Shown one piece after another: positions 45,685-54,500 of a stretch of DNA of 64,000 nucleotides. Numbering within the stretch: position 1 is the stretch's first letter; every line of letters begins with the position of its first letter. The notes beneath the pieces are model-generated. The model saw nothing but the letters and a program-made list of their open reading frames with translations. It did not search any database and had not been told where the DNA came from. Position numbers and translations under genes: made by a program. The stretch covers positions 868,001 through 932,000 of the forward strand of contig JBAOKB010000074.1 of assembly GCA_037044905.1 (NCBI GenBank). The letters run 5' to 3'. This DNA comes from Hortaea werneckii (taxonomy: Eukaryota > Ascomycota > Dothideomycetes > Mycosphaerellales > Teratosphaeriaceae).

Positions 45685-46866
45685 ATGGCAGGACCAATTA
45701 GGCAACCAATAGACCTCAAGAGCTTGGAGAAGTATATCGAGAACGAGGTCCCCGAGATCAAGACGCCGCTGGAGGTGAAGCAGGTAGGTAGATCAGGACA
45801 GAATGAGTGATGCTCAATGAGAAATGTGCCGCTGATATGCTGCTGTCAGTTCGGCTATGGCCAATCCAACCCAACCTACCTTCTTACCGCTTCAGACGGC
45901 GGCAAGTATGTCATGCGCAAGAAGCCGCCTGGGAAACTCCTTTCCAAGACAGCACATCAAGTCGACCGCGAATATCGAATAATACACGCTCTCGAGAAGA
46001 CCGATGTCCCCGTCCCAAGAGCTCTATGCCTGTGCGAAGACGATAAAGTGGTCGGCACCACCTTCTACATCATGTCCTTCCTCAAAGGCCGCATCTTCGA
46101 AGACCCCGCCCTGCCCGATGTCTCTACACAGCACCGACGGGAAATGTGGAAGAGCGCGGTCACGACCCTTGCCAAATTCCATCGCATCGCACCCAAAGAC
46201 GTCGGCCTCGAGGGATTCGGCCGACCAAACAACTTCTACAACCGCCAGCTTAAGACCTTCGCAGGCATCTCAGAGGCGCAGGCTCAAGCTGTGGATGTCG
46301 ACTCCAAGGAACCCGTCGGTAAAGATCCCCCATTACGACGACATGGTCGCCTTCTTCGGCAACCCCAGCACACAGCCCAAGGACCGAGGCACTTTCGTTC
46401 ATGGGGATTACAAGATCGACAACCTGGTCTTCACCCGACGGAACCTTATGTGATCGGCATCTTAGACTGGGAGATGGCGACGATTGGCCACCCGCTCTCG
46501 GACGTGACCAACCTCCTCATGCCTTTTACGACCGCCTCCTCCGGCCGCGCGCGCGAGGTCGGCCGAGCCAATCCCTCGTTCGCGCCGGGCGCTACGCCCG
46601 GGCTGCCGTCCAAGGAGGAGTGTATCGCGTGGTACCAGAGCACGGTCGGCTTTGAAGTGCTGGATACCGAGCTCACGTGGGCGGACGCTTTCAGTATCTA
46701 CAGGGGTAGTATCATCATGCAGGGGATTGCGGCGCGGTATGCCCAGCGTCAGGCGAGTAGTGAGAAAGCAGGGGATTATGCTGTGCAGATGAAGCCGTAT
46801 GCGGAGATGGGGTGGGAGTTCATCCAGGAGCTGAAGGGGAAGCTTAGTGGGAAGACGAAGTTGTAG
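45685..46866 (+). CDS. APH-family phosphotransferase-like protein (ACAD10/11 kinase-domain type)
   Basis: Two exons: 45685-45783 and 45850-46866; donor GTAGGT. The product of about 370 residues starts MAGPIRQPIDLKSLEKYI. Protein-kinase-like fold motifs are present: FGYGQSNPTYLL, YVMRKKPPGKLL (P-loop-side Lys), VDREYRIIHAL, VGTTFYIMSFLKGRIF, the catalytic loop HGDYKIDNLVF and ILDWEMATIGHPLSDV (metal-binding Asp). Homologues are the APH-like domains of ACAD10 and ACAD11, which phosphorylate 4-hydroxyacyl-CoAs before beta-oxidation; in fungi the domain stands alone. Two compensating indels at about 46318-46445 put the catalytic loop in another frame. Confidence 0.88.
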
Positions 46867-47502
46867 GGTTCAAGGTTGACGACGTATTTGTGTGGAGATA
46901 TCCGTTTCAGTATAGATTCACGTAAATGCATTTCAAGTAAGATTATTCTTGCAATGTATCTGGATATAATCGATTATATTTGCCCTCTTGACGTAGGCAT
47001 TTCGAATTTCCGGCCTCTACTATTGGGACCGATAGACGCCTTGAAAACTACTGCCGGCCTGATCTTGAGGGCTGAAGGAGGTCGCAAAGGTTGCCAAGCA
47101 CGACTGCTGTTAGGCAAGCGTAGCCTGGGCGTGCCATGCATGCGTCCACGGGTCGGTGGACTACTCTACCACCAGGTAGCCTCCACTGCCCTTCAGAGCA
47201 ATCTTGACCGAAGAGGCGCCTGATGGTGGATTGGTAAACATTTTGAGGTTACTTAAGCTAGTAATGAATAGGGCGCCTTACATTTTATCCCCATACTCGC
47301 CCTGCCTGCGCCTCAAACGCCGCCTGTCGCTTGGACAGCACATCTTCGTCTCAGAGCTGACGCCCCCTTAAATCGCGTGTTCCTGTGCCTTTCTCTCTCC
47401 ATCGTCGTGCCCGGGCGCATAGAGCTTCTGGCTTGCCTCTCGAGCTCATTGCAGGCATAGCTCTGTCTTTTGCGTCCTCTCTCGTTTGGCCACTTCAAGT
47501 TC
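46867..47502. other. Convergent intergenic region
   Basis: About 640 bases between the 3' ends of the APH-type and SmG genes. Frames here have no coding character. Confidence 0.4.
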
Positions 47503-47874
47503 CTATCTTCCACCTCTGTCCTCGCCACCTATCCTGTCTAGCGCTTCCATCATCACCACACTGTTGCCGCGGATCACGCACATGCCCAACCTGACCTTCT
47601 CGTTGTTCGCTTTGCTCTCGGTGGCTTCGTCCAGGACAATGTTTGAGGAAGACCTGCGGTCTTATGTTAGTCTCGTGTGACATGTGTACTTCTTGAGGGA
47701 AAGCATGCTTACATCGTAGCCTCTGAGCGTGCCCATCACCTTGCGCGATCCATTCAGTTGGACTTCTACACGCTTGTCCAAGTACTAATGCGGAGTAGGT
47801 CAGTATGATGCATCCTCTTCGTGGACAGATTTAGGGCAAACTACCTTTTTGAGTTCAGGCTGTGCTTGAGGCAT
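47503..47874 (-). CDS. SMX2: Small nuclear ribonucleoprotein SmG
   Basis: Three exons: 47845-47874, 47713-47784 and 47503-47653. They give MPQAQPELKK, then YLDKRVEVQLNGSRKVMGTLRGYD and VFLNIVLDEATESKANNEKV.. leading to GMCVIRGNSVVMMEALDRI and a short GGEDRGGR tail, about 83 residues. Sm1 (LNGSRKVMGTLRGYD) and Sm2 (VIRGNSVVMMEAL) motifs are both clear. SmG is part of the heptameric Sm ring of spliceosomal snRNPs. One extra A in an AAA run near 47643 shifts the frame inside exon 3. The ring protein is essential, so a real break is unlikely. Confidence 0.94.
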
Positions 47875-48266
47875 GATGGCGGCGGTTGTGGGTATTGGAC
47901 AAGGTGATGTAGGTGCTTGGGCGCAAGGCAGTGGTTGTCTTCACATGCGTCGCGAAAACGATGTCGCGCGAGTCAAGCACGGATTTGCCGAGCGGTGAAG
48001 CTACTGCAAGGGTCTTGGCGCGCTCTACCTTCTACAAGGCAACAACAGACTGGATCGTTTGTGGCAATCATCCACGTTTCAGGATAATATCTACTAAGAT
48101 TATGCGACAACACTGACCGCGGTGATCGAGCCGAATTATTTGGGTTAGGATCTATCGTCATGAGATCGGCTCGGTCTTCCCATAACGGTCAACCTCATTA
48201 CAAGGGGTGAGAAAGTGGCCAAAGACGACAACGTTTCATACCTCATACCTTTGAGTTCTTTCCGCT
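47875..48266. promoter_or_regulatory. Bidirectional promoter region of SmG and ATG6
   Basis: 392 bases between divergent starts. No specific site is claimed. Confidence 0.4.
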
Positions 48267-49802
48267 ATGGGAACTTTGATCTGCCAGAAATGTCGGACGC
48301 CACTCAGTCCAGACTCGTCCCTGGAACACCTTAATCCTGCTTCCTTCAAGATCCTCGCTGAAGCTGCACCGGCCTTGGAACCTCGAGCGCCAGACGAGCC
48401 GCGATCAGCAGCGGCGAAAGATAGGAAAAATCAGTATGAAGAAGCCTCATCGCAAGCGGGCTCGCCTTTGCAGCGTCGGAATATATCTGCCAGCCAGAAG
48501 CCAAGTGGCAAAGCACATGCGCCACCTGACATGAGCTATATAGATGTCACGGAATCTCTCATCTCGCCTGAAGGGCCCGGTGAAGTGGTGAGCCCGCCCT
48601 CAAAACCTCGATCTGGCTCCAGCAAGAAGTCTTCCGAAGATGGCGGGAGTGTCAAGAAGAAGAATGAGCCTTTCAGCAAGCAACTGGAGACGACTACCAG
48701 ACTGTTCGAAATCCTGTCGTCCAGATCTGATATCGATCATCCTGTTTGTACTGAATGCACCGACCTCTTACTGTCTGGTCTTCAAACCCGACAGCAGGGC
48801 GTTGTGAGGGAGCGGGATGCTTACGTCGACTTCTTGAAGCGCGCGCAGCAGGATGTGCCGACCGACGACGACAAAGCAGTCACTAAGCGCGATCTCGAGC
48901 GTGCACGAGAGCGGGAACAGAAGGCATTAGAGGAGCTCGAGGCTCTTGAAGCGGAAAAGGCGCGTATGGAGGCCGAGATCGCTGAGCTCGATGTTGAGAG
49001 TGAAGCGCTCGATTCTGAAGAAGCATCCTTTTGGCAGGACCGCAACGCTTTCCTCACCGAGCTTAACGCCTTCCAGGAAGAGCGGGATAGTCTTCAGACG
49101 CAACTCGCGCACGACACGAAACTTCTAGACACGCTGCAGCGCACGAATGTGTACAATGATACCTTCACGATTGGCCATGATGGCGTATTCGGTACCATCA
49201 ATGGCTTGCGTCTCGGTCGACTTGCTGATCACCCTGTTGAGTGGAGCGAGATAAATGCGGCATTAGGTCAGGCTCTTCTGCTGTTGGCTGTCGTAAGCGA
49301 GAAGCTGGGCTGCAAGATCAGGGGCTACAGGCTCGTACCGATGGGAAGTACGAGCAAGATAGTCCTTGAAGAGCCGGAGGCTGTCACGACCGGGGCTGGG
49401 AAGAGCAAAGGTACTGTCCATGAGCTTTACTCCTCAGGCAACCTGCCCTTCGGTCTTGGCGCTTTCTACGGTGGATTCGACACGGCCATGATAGCATTCC
49501 TGGAGTGTCTCCGTCAAGTAGGCGAGCACGTTGAACGAAAATCAGCCTCGAACTCTGACGGCACTGGAGGCAACTCCCCGGCCAACAGCCCTCGACCTGG
49601 CATCAAAATGCCATATGAAATAACGACAAGCAAGGATAGTGGCAGGATTGGCGGACTGAAGGTCCATCTCGGCGGCGTCGGAAAGGAAACCGAGTGGACA
49701 AAAGCATGCAAATACCTACTTACTTGCTGCAAATTCTTGCTCGCACATGCTAGCCATGTTGGCAGCCATGGTGGGCAGTACGACAAGCGGGAACAGAAGT
49801 GA
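48267..49802 (+). CDS. ATG6: Autophagy/vacuolar sorting protein ATG6 (VPS30, Beclin-1)
   Basis: Single intact frame of 511 residues. The N-terminus has CQKCRTPL and, further on, VCTECTDLL, a paired CxxC arrangement typical of Atg6. A short LPPDMSYIDVTESLI-like region resembles the BH3-like segment. A long coiled coil runs from about residue 185 to 290 (RDLERAREREQKALEELEAL). The BARA domain follows: YNDTFTIGHDGVFGTINGLRL, WSEINAALGQALLLLAVVSEKLG, LPFGLGAFYGGFDTAMIAFLE and WTKACKYLLTCCKFLLAH. Atg6 is a subunit of both class III PI3-kinase complexes with Vps34 and Vps15. Confidence 0.96.
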   Translation: MGTLICQKCRTPLSPDSSLEHLNPASFKILAEAAPALEPRAPDEPRSAAAKDRKNQYEEASSQAGSPLQRRNISASQKPSGKAHAPPDMSYIDVTESLISPEGPGEVVSPPSKPRSGSSKKSSEDGGSVKKKNEPFSKQLETTTRLFEILSSRSDIDHPVCTECTDLLLSGLQTRQQGVVRERDAYVDFLKRAQQDVPTDDDKAVTKRDLERAREREQKALEELEALEAEKARMEAEIAELDVESEALDSEEASFWQDRNAFLTELNAFQEERDSLQTQLAHDTKLLDTLQRTNVYNDTFTIGHDGVFGTINGLRLGRLADHPVEWSEINAALGQALLLLAVVSEKLGCKIRGYRLVPMGSTSKIVLEEPEAVTTGAGKSKGTVHELYSSGNLPFGLGAFYGGFDTAMIAFLECLRQVGEHVERKSASNSDGTGGNSPANSPRPGIKMPYEITTSKDSGRIGGLKVHLGGVGKETEWTKACKYLLTCCKFLLAHASHVGSHGGQYDKREQK

Positions 49803-49934
49803 TCCGCTTCAAAGCTGTCTGTTAATGCGCAAACAATGGACGACCATTAGCACGGCGGGCTTTGTTCCGGCGGGGTCTAGGTAATATTGAGGGCGGCAAA
49901 GATTCAAGCGGCAGCTGGCGCCATCAACAATAAA

Positions 49935-50932
49935 CTACTGTGACATCGGCTGATGCAATGAGTGCGCTCTCTCATACAACAGTTCCATCAACTCTGCGGT
50001 CTCGCGATCCAGATGCTCTACTGGTTGACGAAAGTCGATACCGCCATTCGGGCCAGCTTCTAAACACTGCCCGCTGAGTTTCCGGTCGAGTATCTTCTCG
50101 AAGGCGTTCACAACTGATGACATGGGCGTCAATAGCCCTTTGGCCTCTAACTTCTCGTAGAAATCTTCTGTAGAGATGGAGGTCCGGACTACGTTTGGAC
50201 AAACGGCATTGAGCGTGATGTGCTCCTCGGGAAGGTAGGCACCGTATGACCGGGTCAGGCCTACTACGCCGCTTTACACGATGTTAGCTTGGCCCTTGGA
50301 CAAAATAGCACACGGTGCTTACTGCTTTGCTGCTGTGTATATGGGAAGAGCTACGGAGGCAGTCAGCATCGTTCATAGAACAGCACAGTTTTGCTCCCCA
50401 CCTACTCGGTACACAGTAGAAGCCGCACACTGATGCTGTGACGGCAACTACAGAATTGCATTAGCAATATACTCCCTCATCTTTAACGGTGGCCAAACAA
50501 CCTACTCTTCCCTCTCACCCCTTCCTCATCTCTTCCCTGCCTTCTCATTTGCTGCACTGCCAGACTTACAGTGTACGTCACGCCATACAAGTCCACATCC
50601 AAACATGCCAAATCCGGCTTCACGAAGCCTGTACTTGTCGGATCGTTTGGGATGCTTCGTCTCTCACCAATCCCCGCGATGGGACAGACGAAATCTATCC
50701 GCCCTCCGAGATCTTCCAAAGCATGTTGGAATGCTTTCTTCTGGGAATCCCATGATGCTGCGTCGACCTCATAGGCATTCACTTGAGGTCCTAGTACAGT
50801 TGCGACGTCTTTCGCATGAGCATAGTTGAGGTCTGCTATTGCTACTTTATAGCCGCGGTTGACAAGCATTGTTGTCACGGCACGTCCTATGCCGCTGCTG
50901 CCACCGGTGATATACGCTGTCTTTTGAGGCAT
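49935..50932 (-). CDS. Short-chain dehydrogenase/reductase (15-PGDH-like)
   Basis: Four exons: 50506-50932, 50406-50447 (42 nt), 50323-50350 (28 nt) and 49935-50271; 834 nt, 277 residues. All introns are GT..AG and phases match. The NAD(P)-binding TGxxxGIG is TGGSSGIG; the cofactor Asp follows in IADLN; the PIAGIG segment replaces NNAG; the catalytic Tyr/Lys are in PIYTAAK, on the 28-nt exon; PNVVRTSI follows. Similarity is to classical SDRs near 15-hydroxyprostaglandin dehydrogenase; the fungal substrate is unknown. The frame is intact. Confidence 0.91.
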
Positions 50933-51587
50933 TTTGGTGTACTTGCGAAGTAGTTGTAAGATCAGTTGTGTCTGACGAAGGAGAGGAGGTATATAGCTTT
51001 AAAGTGAGGGGAAGCAGTTTGGGAGCCGAGTTCATCCGGGGATTGCACGACATATTCAGTTCTTCTTGCAAATTGAATATATTCTCTTAAGTTTATCGCA
51101 CTGCCAAAAGGATTTTCTGAGCAAATGGATAGATCACGTATCCTATAGATCATGAATCAACGCCATCTTTTTGTATGCTTATACGTATCTATATATCTAT
51201 ATCGATATTGTCTTTTGAATGTTGCCGAATGTTCTCTGGAATCCTGCTGGGTGAGGGTGTGATGGTGTATCCGTGAGATCAAAAACCGCTCAGCATTGTT
51301 CACTGAAGGTTACAACGAAGTGATCATTACATGCATTCACGAAGAGCAATTGTCACTCGGGTGTTGTTACCATGTATCGTTATCGCCACATACCGCAGTT
51401 AACCGTTGCGCGCTTGCCGGGAGAAGCTCGGCAGCCGTTGCCCTCCCGGGGTCGGGATTCAGGAACTAGACGCCAGACGGACGCGTCTTCCTTCGCAATT
51501 GCGCTTCACTGAACGCGTCTTCCCGCTTCGACATCGCTTGGACGGCATGAGCACATCGCACTTGCAGCAGCAGCACTAAAGCAATGG
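50933..51587. promoter_or_regulatory. Bidirectional promoter region of the SDR and Scm3-like genes
   Basis: 655 bases between divergent starts. A TATCTATATATCTATATCGATATTG-like AT-rich stretch lies at about 51185-51210. No other site recognised. Confidence 0.4.
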
Positions 51588-54500
51588 ATGCCCGCGATCA
51601 TGTCGCAGCCTTCAACCCACCATGTGGAGAGTGTTGCACCGAACGTCATGCAGCCGGCGGATCCATTTCAGTGGCCTGAGGAGAGGCCAGACGACGATGC
51701 GAACGCGCAGGACGACGAGCAGACGCAGGAGAGTGCGGAGGACGATGATGCTGCATACGATAGCGAGTTGGAGAGGAAGCGGAAGAGCAACGATGCCATC
51801 TTGAAGAGCCGATTCGAGGACATCTTTGAAAAGTACGAGCGTGACTTCTCTGGCGTGGGTGATGAGATTGATCTGGAGACCGGCGAGATTGTCGTTGATA
51901 ATGGTCACTTGGAGGGTATGGAGCACGAGGGCGACCCGGGCGAGAGTGCCTCCGGTCAGTTTGTCCGGGCATTTCAGGAAGACCTTGAGGAGGAGGGAGA
52001 TTCAAGCGAAGGCAGTTCGGAGGATTCCGAGAGTGAAGACGGAAATGCGAACGATGTCGACGATCCAAGGCGCAGAGGCGATAGCTTCGGCGTTAGACGA
52101 AAACAATCCACCGAATCAGTCGATCACCAGAGTACAAGCGCTTCGGACCCTACGATGGACCCGTTTCTCCAGCAATTGACTTCTGCTGCTCATGGATATG
52201 GCAAGACCGACGATGCTTCGCAAGGAAGGCTTCCACCAATCAAGTATCACGCGAAGGAAGTGCAAGTCCGTCGGACGACAGCGGCTCGCAGACCTCGGCT
52301 TCTTTCAATGTCATGGAGCTCCGGCTGTCAAAGAACGCATGGCAGCATTCAGGTCTAAGTCCAGTCGAGGTCGTGATGTTGACCCGGAAGCTATCCAAGC
52401 TCTTGGTATGAGCATCGCCAACCAAATTGCTCAATTCATGGGCGCGAACGGCAAGTCAAAGAAACGAAAGCGTGAGAAGAAGCGTGAGGATCCAGCGTGG
52501 GCTTTTCCGGAGTTGCCTTTGGACAATCGCAGCAGAACTGTGGTTTCGCCACCGCCCGCACGACCCTATCTCGCTCGGCTTTCGTCAGCCATCTCTCCTC
52601 AGCAGCCAAAGAAAAGATCAAAGAGGACAGAGCCAAAATCATCTCTGTGGGCACCGGTCACGCATCCAAAACCGCGCAAGATTCCAAAGAGAAAGAACAA
52701 GGCGAAGGCAGACGGGCAACCGGGTGCAGACACTGAGCAAGCAGAGGTGTCCGAAGTGGCAGCACCAGACATGAATACGGGCTCCAACCTCAGACAATGC
52801 TATAACTGCGAAATCCGGGTCACAACCACCTGGCGAAGAGGACCGGATGGAGACCTTTGCAACGCTTGCGGTATGTACTATTACAGGTACGGCCTAATGC
52901 GACCATCTCGACCGAACACGCCGGAATCCGAGTCAGAAAATGAGGCGCGCGATGCATCCCAATATTCTGCAAACACCTCCGCCGGATATCTGGCTCGTTC
53001 AGCGCACCTCGTCCTATTCGCTTCACAGTTGAGGAGGATGCCCTCATCATCAAGCTCAAGGAAATCGATCACAAGTCTTGGGAAAAAGTCAGCAGTCATT
53101 TGGAAGGCCGCTCAATCTATGCTGTACAGTGTCGTTATTCCAAGATGCTTGTTGGAAGACCCACCGCTGGCCGCGATGCGCTGATCGAGCAGGGATTCTC
53201 TTTCAACAAGGAAAAGGGCGAGACGCGCGAGGGCGGCTTCACTGCACAGGATGATGAGCTGCTTGTCCAGCTGCGAGAAGAGCATGAGATGGACTGGGCG
53301 AGCATTGCGGAGCGCCTGCCAGACCGCACCGCTGAAGCGGTTGAAAGTCGATATAACCTTCTTCTGGGCAGTCCAGCTCCAGGCCCGGATGCCGGGCTCA
53401 AGCAGAGCAGGCGAAAATCAAAAGATCCGGAGCGACCAGACAAACATATGCGCGCGTATTCGAAGGAGGAAGACGACCTGCTGCTCAGGCTGCGCGAAGT
53501 CAAAAAGCTTCCTTGGCAGGCTGTCGCGGAGCACATGATCGGCAGATCCGGTCTTGCCATCCAGAAACGATATGTTAGGCTGCTCGAGATTCGCAAGGGT
53601 ATCGTATCGAAAGGGGGAGATGATCCGTTCGCTCACATCTTCCAAGAAGCTCCTGCTGTCGACGCGGAGGACGAAGCCGCTGCATCAGCTGAGCCGGAGC
53701 TGAAATGGCGGAATGAGAGATTCAATGCCCACTCAAGTCTCACCCTAGCCGAGGAACGGCTGCTTCTGCGCTTGATAGACGAGCAGGGTCTTGAATGGGA
53801 ACAAGCTGCCAACAAATCCCTGGCCGCTCTGTTCAGGTTTTGCAGTCCCGTTACGACCTTGTACATGACCGCATCGACCGCGAGGCCGAAGCGATTACAC
53901 TCATGGCTCAGCCAGATGTCTACGATATTCCTTACTCAGAGTCCTACCCAGCCCCGCAGCCAGAGCCACGTGTCACTTCCATTAAGGGCGGGAAATACAC
54001 TGCTGCTGAGGACAAGCTGATTCTCAGACTGAAAGGGGAAGAAGGTCTAAGCTGGGAGGATATCGCGCTTCAATTGCCATGGAGATCCGCGGCATCGCTC
54101 GAAGCAAGATGGAAGAAGAACTTGAGATATGAAGATGGATTCGAACCGGAGAAGGAGGACGTCGATGAAGGCGCACCGAACTCAAACCTGAATGACAGCG
54201 GATTTCACGAAGGCAGCAGTGTGTCAGGACCTCTTGTGACGGCGATCGACCCAATGTTGGATTCAGGTGGCTTAGGCCCATCCATTGAAGCAAACGAAGA
54301 TGATACCACCGCCGAGCGTCGCGATAGTGAAGAACGTCGGGTTTCCCTTGGACCTTTAGAACCCATTACGGCTCAGGCAAAACCCGGCTCACGATACTCG
54401 GATCAGGAACGTGACATTCTCATCAGGCTTCGAGACCAAGGATTTGAGTGGGGGACAAATAGCTGCCCAACTTCCAGGAAGAAGCGCGAGCTCCGTGTAC

